A stretch of DNA of 64,000 nucleotides from contig JAWPHD010001332.1 in assembly GCA_037043455.1 (NCBI GenBank), forward strand, positions 124,001-188,000, read 5' to 3'. The notes under the pieces were generated by a model that was given only the letters and a program-made list of their open reading frames with translations, was not told where the DNA came from and did not search any database. Numbering within the stretch: position 1 is the stretch's first letter; every line of letters begins with the position of its first letter. Origin of the DNA: Cyrtodaria siliqua. Lineage: Eukaryota > Mollusca > Bivalvia > Adapedonta > Hiatellidae. Shown one piece after another: positions 24,000 through 36,896 of this stretch. A program made the position numbers and the translations under genes.

Positions 24000-24165
24000 C
24001 TCCATTTTTCCTGGGTAGAACCAGTACTGTATACCTCTCGCCATCAATAAGATTCGACACTTTCTCACTTACAAGTTGAGCTCCCAGTGGGATTTGAACC
24101 TGAAGCAGTGAGAGGCGAGAAGGTTTACAATGCATCGATGTAACCACTCGACCATGGAACTGAAC
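24000..24165 (-). mobile_element. tRNA-derived SINE
   Basis: The minus strand reads ccatggtcgagtggttacat (A box) and caggttcaaatcccac (B box), then ctgggagctcaacttg and agtactggttctacccagga. The last block is shared with 61855-62045, 35680-35760 and 45381-45590, implying a common 3' core across SINE families. Confidence 0.75.
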
Positions 24166-24459
24166 TTATTTATATGAGTGTAAACAGTAAAACAAACACA
24201 TCGTGTTCCACCATGAAAGCAATCGCAGAGGACATATACGTGAAATATATAGGCACATTTACCCATGTTTTGCGAATGATTGACATTCACGCCTTATTAC
24301 GTTTAAAACAACAGCGTCCATTGGACACAAAATACACCCGTTGAAAGTGGATCATTTGTAACTGTGATAAATGACTGAAAGTGTAAAAATTGGCCACAAT
24401 TATCTTTGTAACAGAGGTGTTAGTATCAGCGTTGTATCTTCTCATCGCGGACATCGCAA

Positions 24460-25512
24460 AAGTTAATGCACGGACAGACAGATTGATGGACGGACAATGC
24501 CGCGACATAAAACAAACTCCATTGTTACCAGGGCGATTAGACTGGTTTTCGAACTTGACCAAGTTTCATCAAGATTGAAAAACAAATATTCAAGTTATTG
24601 AGCGGACATCAACAAAATTGTCAATTTTCAATAATTAAAGGGCCATAACTCCGTCGTTACGGGGGACGATCTGGCTGGTTTCCGAACTTGACCTAGATAT
24701 TATGCCCATAAACATTATTCGAAAGTTTCATAAAGACTGAACAACAAATACTGAAGTTATTGAGCGGACATCGTTAAAATTTTCAATTTCCAATAACTAA
24801 AGGGCCATCACTCCGTTGTTACCAGGGCAACTTTCAATAATTAAAGGGCCATAACTCCCTGATTTTCGAACTTGACGGAAATATTATGCTCAAACATTAT
24901 TTCCAAGTTTCATAAGGATTGGATAATATTAGTTCGAATTAGAGGGCGGACAGTGCAAAATTGTAAATTTTCAATAATTAAAGGGCCATAACAGTTGTTC
25001 CCAGGGAGATTTGGCTGGTTTTCGAACTTGACCGAGTTTCATCAAGACTGAAAAACAAATATTCAAGTTATTGAGCGGACATCATCAAAATTGTCAATTT
25101 TCAATAATTAAAGGGCCATAACTCCATTGTTACTGGGATGATCTGGCTGGTTTCCAAACTTGACCTAGATATTATGCACATAAACATTATTCCAAAGTTT
25201 CATAAAGATTTTACAACAAATACTCAGTTATTGAACGAACATCGTTAAAACTGTCAATTTTCAATAATTAAAGGGCCATAACTCTGATGTTACCGGGACG
25301 ATTTTCAATAATTAAAGGGCCATAACTCCGTTGTTACTGGGGCGATTCGGCTTGTTTTCTAACTTGACCGAGATATTATGCCCATAAACATTATTTCAAA
25401 GTTTCATAATGATTGGATAATATTTGTTCGAGTTAGAGAGCGGACTCGCAAAACTTAATGAACAGATGGACGGACGGACGCCACAACATAATACGTCCTG
25501 TCTTAGGACGGG
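24460..25512 (+). mobile_element. Repeat-bearing element with GGAC tract
   Basis: Repeated blocks of caataattaaagggccataa and gctggttttcgaacttgacc in an irregular ~230-base period, closed by a ggacggacgcc tract and a short hairpin (gtcctgtcttaggac) at the right end. Same architecture as 28635-29784. The left boundary is uncertain. Confidence 0.5.
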
Positions 25513-26934
25513 CGCTTTAAAATATGTTTAATTTTGAATAATGCTTAAATAAAAAAAGAGTAGTTTCATAAAAATATTATTACAGCAAACAGTACTTCTG
25601 GGTTTTAATGACGAGTGACAGCTGAACTTTTAGTTAAGTTTAATTACATAATCTTCATAGTTATCTGTAACATATATCATTGTACACCTTCATATTATCC
25701 CATTCAATTTCAGTTGTAGTCTATAATATTGCATTTAAACAAGGTCATACATTGCGCATTCATAACTTTCACCTGACGTCATCAAAATAATTTGACCAAT
25801 CAGTGATCAATAAAATAAAAGACCTCCACATTCTGGTAGGGGGTAAACTCGGTGCTTATCGTTGGTGCTCAACTGACTTTAGCCCTTTATAAAACTAGTT
25901 TGTAGTGATTATTATATTAAAAGCTTTATTTTTTATGTACATCTACGTATCTTCTTTTGGTGTTGTCTTATATTAAAACACCAATATGGATACATTTAAT
26001 TTAAATCATGGTCTAATATTTTCATTTTCATATAGAGATTGAGGATAAAGTCTGAGTAAACACCTTTATTTTCACCTACTGAATATCTCAACCTACCGTA
26101 AGTTGACCAGATGTGAAAGTTATGAATTGTTAGGGAGTTAAAAATCCCTTGATGTTATTTAAGACATCAACATTTCAAAGGCATTTGGTTAGATCATTTT
26201 GTGCCAAATAATCATTAAATCAATGAAAATGAGTGACAAGATATGACTTCGATCCATTGATATAGAAATAACACAATTAAAATGAAAAATGATAAACGAT
26301 TTATATCGAATGATACAAAAGTATACAACAATCAATATTAGGCCAAAAAGAAAAATAGATGTGTTTCCTGTTGCCCAACCGACCCCCTTTTTAAGGGTCT
26401 ACACACTGTAGGAAAACTATTTATGCCAAATTGAAAAACAATAAAAAAATAAAAAAAAAAATGATTTATCACATATCTTACAACATGGGATTGAAACATA
26501 ACACCATTCTATATTTTCGGTAATCCACTGGGCACTTTGGTGTAACTACTATGCAAATTATTACTGAATTACATAGCAAAAGTGTAAAATAATTTAAGCC
26601 ATATCATTTGCCTGGAATGTCATGATATGTTCAGATTATAGTTATCTTTCATATAAATGATGAGATGCTAATAAACTATTAAACTAATCAGTAAAATCCA
26701 TGTTAAACAATGTCTTCTGGTTTAAAGTGTTCTATTATTTGTATTAACAGGAACACATAATTTAATTGGGGCTGTCGTATGACAACATCACAGAGAAACT
26801 TTCATGTTGTATCATCAACTTGTATCCCGATTTTATGTCATAAACAGAATCTCACAAATTCTTGCTAAAAAAAACAAAGAAAAGATAAAAAAGAAAATGC
26901 CTATCGACATACTCTATTTTTTTAGAGCATGCAA

Positions 26935-27995
26935 AGAAGTTCCCATTGGGGGAGGTCTACACCCTGTAGGAAATTCCCATTGGGGAGATCTATACCCTGT
27001 AGGAAATTACCATTGGGAGAGGTCTACACCCTGTAGGGAATTTCCCATTGGGGAGATCTACACCCTGTAGGAAATTACCATTGGGAGAGGTCTACACCCT
27101 GTAGGGAATTTCCCATTGGGGAGATCTACACCCTGTAGGAAATTACCATTGGAGGAGGTCTACACACTGCAGGGAAGTTCCCATTGGGGAGATCTACACC
27201 CTGTAGGAAATTACCATTGGGAGAGGTCTACACCCTGTAGGGAATTTCCCATTGGGGAGATCTACACCCTGTAGGAAATTACCATTGGGAGAGGTCTACA
27301 CCCTGTAGGGAATTTCCCATTGGGGAGATCTACACCCTGTAGGAAATTACCATTGGAGGAGGTCTACACACTGCAGGGAAGTTCCCATTGGGGAGATCTA
27401 CACCCTGTAGGAAATTACCATGGGAGAGGTCTACACCCTGTAGGGAATTTCCCATTGGGGAGATCTACACCCTGTAGGAAATTACCATTGGGAGAGGTCT
27501 ACACCCTGTAGGGAATTTCCCATTGGGGAGATCTACACCCTGAAGGAAATTACCATTGGGGAGATCTACACCCTGTAGGGAATTTCCCATTGGGGAGATC
27601 TACACCCTGTAGGAAATTACCATTGGGAGAGGTCTACACCCTGTAGGGAATTTCCCATTGGGGAGATCTACACCCTGTAGGAAATTACCATTGGGAGAGG
27701 TCTACACCCTGTAGGGAATTTCCCATTGGGGAGATCTACACCCTGTAGGAAATTACCATTGGGGGAGGTCTACACCCTGTAGAAAAGTTCCCATTGAGGG
27801 AAGTCTACACCCTGTAGGGAAGTTCCCATTGAGGGAAGTCTACACCCTGTAGGGAAGTTCCCATTGAGGGAAGTCTACACCCTGTAGGGAAGTTCCCATT
27901 GAGGGAAGTCTACACCCTGTAGGGAAGTTCCCATTGAGGGAAGTCTACACACTGTAGGGAAGTTCCCATTGAGGGAAGTCTACAAACTGTAGGGA
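26935..27995. repeat. 34-bp satellite with 68-bp and 204-bp higher-order periods
   Basis: The basic unit is ctacaccctgtagg plus aaattaccattgg or gaatttcccattgg. Two variants alternate to give a 68-bp dimer. A marked variant (ggaggaggtctacacactgc) recurs exactly 204 bases apart (27151 and 27355), giving a three-dimer higher-order unit. From about 27771 the array changes to a homogeneous 35-bp unit (gggaagttcccattgaggga). A monomer-like piece (gggtctacacactgtagg) sits outside at about 26393. Flanks 26467-26525 and 28063-28118 are relatives of each other. Confidence 0.88.
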
Positions 27996-28634
27996 TAAAA
28001 GCTTGCTATTTTCGTTTCGCCCATTGCCAACTAGGACCCTCTCCGTACAAATTCAATAACCTATTTTATCACATAACTTGCAGTGTGGGAGTGGAATAAC
28101 ACCATTCTATATTTTCGATATACCTCTAGTTACATAAGTATGTAAATAAGCCTAGCATGCACTGTCAAAAACAATCGATAATGACTTATGATCCAATTCC
28201 CATGGTTTATGTTGGTTTCGCATGTTAAAGCGACAGGCAAAATGCAATAAAAGTCGGTATGTGAGATATGTGAGAAACAGAATCTACCATTTGTTTTCAT
28301 TCATTATTGAATTTATTAAACGAGTTAGCAAAAGTGATATAATGCTCGGAAAGAGCCTTGCATTATATCATTTTGGCCAACTCATTAATAAATTAAATAA
28401 TAAATGAATACTCCTGTAAGATCCTCTATATATAATTATATAATATAGTTGCAAACTTAATAAAATACTATGTAACCTTCAAATCTGATGCAATCTTTTA
28501 AGATTTGTATGTTTAGCCATAAGTCCCTTTATAACATGAAATAATAATTCAATTAACTTAAACATTGACGGTAAATTTTCTTAATCGCGGCTCATTTCTG
28601 AACTGCATGAGAAAAAAATAGTTGCAAACTAAAA

Positions 28635-29784
28635 CAAGAGGTCAATGACCTTGAAGCTCTACTGATTGATTTTTGATAGCTAGGTCAACATTCCTGTGAA
28701 GTTTCATGAAAATCCATCGAAGTAGTTTCATAGGAGTAGTCGCTACAAGTTTTCATTATATAACTCTATGTAAACAAAGATGGCCGCCTGCGGCCATGTT
28801 TAATGTCAAATCAAAATAACTTTTGACAAGGATCAACATCATGTCGTACTGATCATTTTAGAAAAAGTCCCATATCAATATCACTTATAGTTTTCAAGAA
28901 GTAGTCGCTACAAACTTGAATTTTGAAAATCTATTTTCAGGCATGGCCGCCATCTTGTATTTCCGGCCGACCTGAAGTTTTGCTAGGATCAATTAGACAT
29001 CAAGAGCAACATTGTGTGAAGTTTCATGAAAATCCGTCGAGTAGCTTCAGAGGAGTAGTCGCTACAAGTTTTCATTATATAACTCTATGTAAACAAAGAT
29101 GGCTGCTGGCAGCTATGTTTAATGTCAAATCAAAATAATTTTTGACAAGGATCAACATCATGTCATACTGATCATTTTAGGAAAAGACGCATATCAATAT
29201 CACTTATAGTTTTCAAGAAGTAGTCGCTACAAACTTGTATTTTGAAAATATATTTTTAGCCGTCGCGGCCATCTTGAATTTCCGGCAGACCTGAAATTTT
29301 GCTAGGATCATTTAGACATCAAGAGAAACATTCCTGTGAAGTTTCATGGAAATCTGTCGAGTAGTTTAAGAGGAGTAGTCGCTACAATTTTTTACTAAAT
29401 AACTCTATGTAAATAAAGATGGCCGCTGGCAGCCATGTTTAACGTCGAATCAAACCGATTTTCGACAAGGACCAACACCATGTCATGCTGATCATTTTAG
29501 AATAAGTCCCATATCAATATCACTTAGAGTTTTCAAGAAGTAGTCGCTACAAACTTGTTTTTTAAAAATCTATTTTTAGATTTGGTGGCCATCTTGGATT
29601 TCACATCAACATGAATTTTTGCTAGGATCAACTAGACTTCATGGGCAACATTTCTGTAAAGTTTCATGAAAATCCATTCAGTAGTTTCAGAGGAGTAGTC
29701 GCTACAAAAAAAAAGTTTACGGACGGACAGACGGACGGACAGACGGACGACGGACGCCGCACCTCGTTAGATCAGAAGAGCTAA
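28635..29784 (+). mobile_element. Repeat-bearing element, ~320-bp internal units (copy 1)
   Basis: The phrase gtagtcgctacaagttttca recurs near 28738, 29057, 29379 and 29700. The right end has a ggacggacagacggac tract and then agatcagaagagctaaaa. The closest relative is 55613-56765, which shares the left end (caatgaccttgaagctctac), unit order and microsatellite. Confidence 0.8.
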
Positions 29785-30289
29785 AAACACACATAATATA
29801 CTGCAGTTTAAATGTGTTTAAGTTTAAACACACATGCTACCTTTGCAATGTATCGACTATATGTAGAAACAATTACACGAAAAACGACTACAACAACAAA
29901 TTGTATATATAATAAATATATTATTTCTAATTACCCATTCAAAATGTCTTCCTCTTAAATTCAATAGGCTCGCTAAAGTTAATACAACATTTTTAACGAG
30001 TTTCAGAAGGAATTTTTATACACCCCTGAGTTTTATCAAATGTTAATCCCATTTTAGATTCTTTTTTCTATGTATGTTGTTTAAAAAGTCTTTATCGGGA
30101 ACTGATGAATACATGGAACGATGTAAATTAAGGAATCCTCCCTGGGATTTTTCAGACTAATATGCAATGGTTTGCCTTGTTTGTCTTGTTTGTCTTGTTT
30201 GCCTTGTTTGTCTTGTTTGCCAATAATGTATTTTGTCGGCACTTATTTACACTAGGTCTTAAAAAGGGTCATGTTAAGTCATGTTAGTT

Positions 30290-30521
30290 AATTTTGACCG
30301 TGGTTAAAGAAACTCTACCCAGATGTTCAGGTCATATTTTAATGTATAATTTTATGTGCTGATTAAAAGTACAGGTTTATTCACAGGTTCTTAAAATATG
30401 CCTCATTGGATATGCTTAAAATAAATTATGAGTTGGAAATTTTGGTGTTTGACCTGGCTAGTTAAAGCCTTATATTTTGTGTCTATAGAGTTTGGATTCG
30501 CAAAATATATAATTATATATA
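30290..30521. repeat. Dispersed repeat family B, copy 3 (split)
   Basis: Matches 6370-6600 (aaactctacccagatgttca, gtgtctatagagtttggatt). It is interrupted by the element 30522-31633 and resumes with tcttcagtaggttta at 31642. Confidence 0.6.
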
Positions 30522-31633
30522 TATTGAAAGGAAAAAGAAAAGCGACACGGGAATTTCCGCTATATATTGTATGTACAATATGCTGCTGTTAATCGAATGG
30601 TATATGGCTACGTAAGATCTTCCCATTCGGTAAAAAGACTAAAACAACACGTAACAAAGCAAATAGTAATCCTGCAAAGTTTCATTATTGACACAGTACG
30701 CGTTTGGCGTAAACTTAGTATGCAAACTCTTAACTCTACATTAAATACAGTACTGAACTGGCTCAATTTTTCAAAAGAGAACTTCAACATTCATGAATTT
30801 CTTGTTGCAATTATACTGTGATTAAAACGTCTACAACATCACAGTTGTGACCTTTCTCTAACTAACTGCAACTTTTTTTTCCGCAAAACATCTTGGGATT
30901 TCCTTGGAATATATATGGAATTGATTTCCTTGGAATATATATGGAATTAAGTGTGCAGTATATACAATTTATTGTATACTTTCATACTGTCCCATTTAGC
31001 TTGCATTGAGCTAAGTGTGCACTATTCTATGATATTGCACACATTGATATTGCACCTGAACTTTTTCTCGCGCTTAACAAGAGCCGCGAAATAGAAATAA
31101 GGAACTACTTTCAAATAAAAGAACGGAATCCTGCCTATAGTGTCAACAAAAAAAACAACGTGTTTTTGTTCAACCTTTTGTGGCAGAAATTGATAAAATA
31201 ATTGAAATGGTCACTCACCCACTGTTTTTAACATTATCGAATGGTAAACAAACTTTAGAAAATCGCTTGATGTTTTTAATGACGTCATCCGACGTCGACG
31301 TCGTTTTCGCACAAAATAATCATCCACACAAAATGAAAATGAATGACAAGATAGGAATTCCATCAATAGCTATAAAAATAACACAAATACAATGAAAAGT
31401 AATAGTCGTACAATTAACATTGATCGAAAACAAAATGAAAGTATACAATAAAAAGGTTATTGAATTTGTATGACTAAATATTACTTGGAACTTGTTGTTT
31501 TGGCGCAGGACGACTCGAAAGCTCGTCGTCCTTTGCCAAACAACTCGTTCCACGTAATATTTAGCCATACAAATTCAATAACCTATAATATAGTGAAAAT
31601 GCCCGTGTCGCGTTTATTTTTCCTTTCAGTATA
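30522..31633. mobile_element. TIR element inserted in family-B repeat
   Basis: The left end tattgaaaggaaaaagaaaa (then gcgacacggg) is mirrored by cccgtgtcgcgtttattttt then cctttcagtata on the right. The interior resembles 5700-5990. A further 130-bp palindrome lies inside at 31455-31584, so the element is composite. Confidence 0.7.
31455..31584. repeat. 130-bp palindrome
   Basis: ggttattgaatttgtatgac at the left is mirrored by ccatacaaattcaataacc at the right, and pairing continues through ggcgcaggacgactcgaaag to the centre. The arms differ by a few bases only. Confidence 0.75.
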
Positions 31634-31732
31634 TATACATGGTCTTCAGTAGGTTTAGGTGTATATCTTCTGCAACTGACTGTTGATGGTGGGATAGGGA
31701 CATTAGTTGGCTATGCCTACTGTGTCTCACAC

Positions 31733-31884
31733 ACCGTATTGTTTCTAATTAGCGCTCCCCCTCTAATTAGCGCCCCCATCTAATTTTAAAAAAATAATCT
31801 TACCTTACAAAAAGCGTTCTAATAAGTGCCCCCACTTTCAGAAAATGTCACGCCCCCGGGGGCGCTAATTAGAAACAATACGGT
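31733..31884. mobile_element. 152-bp MITE, accgtattgtttc ends
   Basis: Ends accgtattgtttctaattag and the reverse complement; an inner gcgcccc/ggggcgc pair continues the fold. Relatives: about 36568-36896 and 62814-63496 (ends accgtataatccctaataaa). Confidence 0.8.
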
Positions 31885-31928
31885 ACATAAACTATTGGTC
31901 TATAAAATAAACAGAAAAAGTAAATTGA

Positions 31929-32209
31929 TCATGAATGTTGTAGATGTGTCAGCATGTGGGCTTTCACCGAGCCTTTCTGGACAAACCGTTTGCCACATAT
32001 CTGACAAGAATACGGTCTCTCTCCGGTGTGTATTCGTAAATGCTGTTGGAGTTTCCATTTGTCCGGGAATGTCTTGTCACAATATGCACATTGGTTCTTG
32101 AACGTAGGGGGAGAGACCTCTGGTGTGTATAATGATAAAGGCGGGTAACTCTCGGTGATGATGCTACCAAAGCTGCTGAGGACAGGTTGATGAAAACTGC
32201 CCATCATAC
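31929..32209 (-). CDS. Terminal C2H2 zinc-finger exon E5 (partial gene)
   Basis: A strong acceptor (ctttcttctgttatttgcag) precedes GT ATG ATG, phase 1. It encodes 93 residues: a Ser/Pro-rich linker (residues 1-40), finger 1 C41, C44, H57, H61 with helix DKWKLQQH, linker TGERPYS, finger 2 C69, C72, H85, H89 with helix QKGSVKAH, then LQHS and the stop. Finger 1 groups with E1, E2 and E3, while finger 2 (QKGS) is nearly that of E8 (QKGSMKSH), so the two fingers have different nearest relatives. The ATG at 32207 could look like a start, but the splice site and common phase argue for an internal Met. The 3' side runs into a 152-bp TIR element (31733-31884) within 45 bases of the stop. Confidence 0.87.
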
Positions 32210-32579
32210 CTGCAAATAACAGAAGAAAGGGGATTTGTAAGTTTTGTAAACTTCATATCGCGTAACTAGAAATGAGGAAATTCCACAAAAAAAAACAGAT
32301 TGTGAAATATAAAATTAATCAAGTATTACACAGCAAATGGCACCACATATATACATGCACTTGGGAAATGAATATACAGCAAATGACTTATAATTTAAAC
32401 AACTATATACATGTAATTATAATTACAATTTCGTTCTAATTTTTAACAATGTCTACAGTGACATCTAACCAAATTACAAACTGCCTTTTTACAATAGCTA
32501 CCTGTCTACCAATTTTCTTGGGACTATAAATATAACTGGGTAAATAAATTGAGGGGAAAACATTTTTCAGTAAAGTTAA

Positions 32580-33070
32580 ATTTACCTTGACCTTGTGACC
32601 TCAAATGCAATCCCAAGATTCCTTTCCATATAAGCTACCAACCAACCAAGTTTTGTTCCAATATCCCATTCCTAACTAAATTTTTCACTCATAAACCATT
32701 TTTTAAGTTACCTTCATCCCAGTGACCTCAAATGCAACCCTAAGATTCCGTTTTTCATAAGCTACCTACACACCAAGTTTGATTCCAATATCTCATTCTG
32801 AAAAGTTATCCGGGGAAACCTTTTTTCTCCAGATAACTTTTCAATCTGTATTTACAGCAACAGTTGACCTTGACCCAGTAACATTAAAGGCAATCTCCAA
32901 GGCTTCTGTTTTATAAAAGCTACCTACAGGCAACACACTGAGTTTCACTTCAATATCTCATTCCTTACTCAGTTTTAGCCCAGAAACCATTTTCCTATTT
33001 TCAATAATAGTGACCTTGACCTTCATCCCAGTGACCTCAAATACAAACTTGGATTGGAATAAGATGCTGT
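32580..33070. repeat. Diverged tandem repeat, about 3 copies
   Basis: ccagtgacctcaaatgcaa, ttccaatatctcattc and ataagctacc recur about every 165 bases. Copies are well diverged. Confidence 0.6.
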
Positions 33071-33909
33071 GTTACCAATGAACAAAATGTGCATCTGTTA
33101 TACACTTTAGAAAGGTTTTATCTCAATTGTAAATATAAATATTTGGCCCAAACAAGCACACTCAAGCAAATGTTCCTACAGTACTACATAACAACATATT
33201 AACAAAAATCATTACGTTGTCCAAGTAATAACTTTCATACCCCATCCAGCCCCTTCTCCAAGAAGCGAAAGCGGGGTTGGCATATTGTAACATTTAATAG
33301 GTAGTTTTAACAGGTTACCACATGTTTTCAATAAAAAATGTTGTTAAAACGTGTTTTATTGTCGAAATAGCTGTGATAAAATCTTGCTAATATAAGCTTT
33401 CTCATTGCTTAATGAAATTAAGGCGAGACCATGTTATGTGAGTTTCCATTCCTGAAATGCTATACATCTCAACTCGGTATCTTTCATAATTTTTATACCC
33501 ATATTATATTTTAAATTCTAACACGACCTGCACAGTCTTTCATATACACAAAGAAGAGGGACAACTGTATGTTATTTTACGGTAAAATACAGCTGTTCCA
33601 TTAATTCCCAAGCACATTTTTCATCTGTTGGAAGTGCCACTTACATGACGACACTTTTTAAACCGTTACCGTCAAAGAACGAAAGTAAATAAACATTTTG
33701 GTAAATATACATCACAAAGACAAACTCAAAAGTCATTTAATGAAATTTTAATTACAACAAACTTGCCATGCTCCCAAACCTTGCACAACCCATCATATGC
33801 ATCAATAGTTCAATACACGTAACACTAATAAGCATCTTGAACAAGCTGAGAACGTTTGACGTCATACTACACAAGCTATATGACGTAAGCAATGACTTAA
33901 TTGTTTGTC

Positions 33910-33947
33910 ATATGACTACTAGTGTATTTAAACACTAGTAGTCATAT
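33910..33947. repeat. Perfect 16-bp-arm palindrome
   Basis: atatgactactagtgt and acactagtagtcatat are exact reverse complements around a short AT centre. Confidence 0.85.
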
Positions 33948-34085
33948 ACCGCACAGAACTATATATACGGGGGCACCCAATAGAACAGCCTGTAAACATA
34001 GTAGCCTGATTACCTTGACCTCCGAGATAATATAGCGACCCCACAATAGCGTAAACAATGGAATTATTGTCGTGCTAGAATCGAA

Positions 34086-34230
34086 ATAATAAATACGTAC
34101 CAATATTTTATTGGTGAATAAAATACAGTTAGTCGTTCAGATGCAAACAATTAAATGATTTAATTACTATGAATCCGAACTCCTAACTGTATTTTATTCA
34201 TCGATAATATACAGGTACATATTTATTATT
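34086..34230. repeat. Long inverted repeat, ~48-bp arms
   Basis: aataataaatacgtacc...gaataaaatacagttag on the left pairs with ctaactgtattttattc...ggtacatatttattatt on the right, with a few mismatches. Likely a small foldback insertion. Confidence 0.75.
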
Positions 34231-35267
34231 TCTTAAATAAAAATATTTTCTTGCAATGAAATTTTGGACATTCCAACTATACAGCACAACAATTCTCCTT
34301 GATTTATTTCAAGCTTGGTGCACGTGCAACTCGTGGTCTTTTCATTTAAATGACCAATGTTGATGTAAGTTTCGCGCCTATTTGTATACCCCGTATAAAC
34401 TCCACTGGGGGTGTTGCATTTTACAAATGGTGGGGGTGGGTTGCGTTTATTTGAGACTATTATTTTTTTTACATGTTATACTTCTCAAATGCTAGTGGGG
34501 AGGTATATTTCTAAACTAGACCTTTAAGTCAGGCTACTGGCAAGTTTATTTTCATTAAACTAGATCTCATAATATATATAAAAAAAAACTCACACAAAAA
34601 CCACCCCGCTTTCACATTTATATCTTCTTAAGTTTAGTAGGCTTCAGAATTATGTCCCATTCTGTGTAATGTATAATAAGGATTACATTCCTGTTTATTA
34701 AGGATTACATTCCCTTCCATCTAACCATTTTTGAATTTCTATTTCTCACAGTGTAACCATATCCTGTTGAAATCACAAATTAAACGGCAAAGTAAATTAT
34801 AATAGAACTAAACATTACTAGCATAGTTTTACTTGAATACCTACAAATATGAAATAAATAAGGGAGTTATAAGCTGAGTATTGATCATTGTACTGTTCAT
34901 GTTTGTCTGAATAATTCAAGGGTTGCGATAAAGGTATTAAACTACTATACTGTCAGTCTCATGGTAAAATATTCAGGAACTTTACAGCTCTGTATCTTAC
35001 GTTTTCTTTGAACTTTTAATGTAATTACACACAATGACCTATAATAAAAACAAAATATAAACATAATTTTATAGACCCACAACGTTCAAAATTATGGGGA
35101 GCATCAATGGGTCACCGATGGTGACTGAAAAAAAAAAAATTATATAGTTATATACATGTTTTGACATAGTGGTTTGCACAATAAAGTGGCACAGAGTAAA
35201 AAATAAGTAAAAATTAAAATATAAAAATTAAAATATATTTCTTTGCACGAGTCTTAATCAAGATGTG

Positions 35268-35537
35268 ATTTATTGAATTAGATTTTATAGTCGCACCAAC
35301 AGCTAAGGTCATATGGCGACTTTCCAGCTTCCATTGGTGGAGGAAGACCCCAGGTGCCCCTCCAGGCAATTTTTGTGCACGGGCGGGCACCTGGGTAGAA
35401 CCACCGACGTTCCGCAAGCCAGCTGGATAGCTTCCTCACATAAAGATTCCTAGGCCCCTGAGGGATCGATCCTACAGCGGTGAGGGGCAAGTGATTTCAA
35501 GTCAGAGACGTTAACCACTCGGCCACGGACGCCCCTA
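35268..35537 (-). mobile_element. tRNA-derived SINE, near full length
   Basis: The minus strand starts ggggcgtccgtggccgagtg (A box tggccgagtgg), has a B box ggatcgatccc, then a body with gtggttctacccaggtgccc and gaagctggaaagtcgccata, and ends tgcgactataaaatc plus an AT tail. The head looks like a class II (Ser/Leu-like) tRNA. Molluscan SINEs of the V superfamily have this layout; naming the exact family would need a library search. Confidence 0.85.
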
Positions 35538-36567
35538 ATCAAAATGTGAAACAACGAAACTGCTGTTCAAGTTGTTGCTCTTTTTTTTCTATTTACACAA
35601 TGATGGTTGAATGGTGTTTAACGTCACTTTCAGCACATGTTAGGCTATATAATTATGATGGTTATGTTTTTCGTAATGGAGGCAGACCATCCACCTTTCC
35701 CTGGGTAAAACAGTACTGTATACTTCCCGCCATCAGTAAAAATCGACATGGACGTAATAGACCAAACATTAACAGCAAAGTTTAATTGTTTCACAGAAAT
35801 GAAGATACTGAAAACTCTGGGCTTTTCATTAGCCTTGGCCAGTCGCCATAGGTTAAACAAACTTTAAAATGGCCAAACGTTTGTCAGGGGTTTTAGCCAG
35901 TTCAACTAAGGACAATTTTGGCATACACACATGATGGTTTGGCATAAGTGGAGTGGCAAAAATGGCTACAATAACTTTTTTGTGGGTGCAACCATATTTG
36001 TATTAAAATCCTTGAGTGATTCCCCTGGGATCATAAGAATATAATACTTAAAACCAAGTATCCAATTTAGGCGGTGTTGCAAGTTTTGCACTTCAATAGA
36101 ACCTATTTTTTTAAAAAAAATAAAATAAAAAGTAACATTTTGGCCAAATTTGCCTAAACAAAAGTCCATTTTGCTAAAGAAATATAGTAGTTTAGCCAAT
36201 GTGGCTAAACACTATTTTATAGTCCAATGAAGAAAACGATGCCGGGATTTACCAAACTGGAACATCTTAATATGTATGTATGATGGGATTTTATGTCGCT
36301 TTAAACAATCTTTCAGTCATATCACGACAATGTCAACTTGTAGCAGTGAGCTCAATATAAACCAATTTTTTACTGAAACTGGGGTTTTACAGCGCACCAA
36401 AATAAAAGGTTTGTATGTCACTTACAGGAATGAACATTCCAGAAACGATCACTCTCCATTTACGTCTAGATCAAAATCTGCAGAATGGGCCTACAATCTT
36501 CTCCCCTGCAGAACTGACATGTCACTGCAAATTCTCTTGTAAACATTCCGTTTTTCGCAAGAGCCAC

Positions 36568-36896
36568 AATTGTTTTGTACCACTATACATTATAAATGCC
36601 CCTCCCCTAATAAACGCCCTCCCACCACCATTTTTTAGATTATTTTTTTTTAACTTACCAAAAGATGCAAGTTAATCTGTTTCATTCACAATGGAACACA
36701 CAAATCACTAGAAAGCTTAAAATCCGATGCATTGATTAATTGATTGACATGCGGACATTCATTAACTTGGTAAAGAAAATCATTAAATAATGTCTGATTT
36801 AAAAGTTAAATTATGTATTTTTGGTCTCAAATAAATGCCCCCTTTTCAAAAATGTCATGCCCCGGGGGGTGCGTTTATTAGGAATTATATGGTATT
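36568..36896. mobile_element. MITE, relative of 62814-63496
   Basis: Left ...cattataaatgcccctcc and right gtgcgtttattaggaattat are imperfectly inverted. The interior (aaaatccgatgcattgatta, cattaaataatgtctgattt) matches 62945-63025 closely and supplies the empty site for the family-A insertion there. Confidence 0.7.

Larger units (their letters stand above)
23087..31928. other. Interval between E5 and E6 (intron)
   Basis: Holds a TTAA foldback element (23259-23811), a SINE (24000-24165), a repeat-bearing element (24460-25512), the 34-bp satellite (26935-27995), another repeat-bearing element (28635-29784), a short tttgtcttgt run (30170-30222), family-B repeat split by a TIR element (30290-31700) and a small MITE (31733-31884). 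Bases 25520-26930 and 28130-28630 are AT-rich; parts of 25670-26320 resemble 30955-31445, otherwise nothing is recognised. Confidence 0.55.

Noticed and set aside
26804..27511. Plus-strand frames with repeated CREFPIGEIYTL-like units
   Set aside because: Translation of the 34-bp satellite; the period shifts frame and copies vary silently and non-silently alike.
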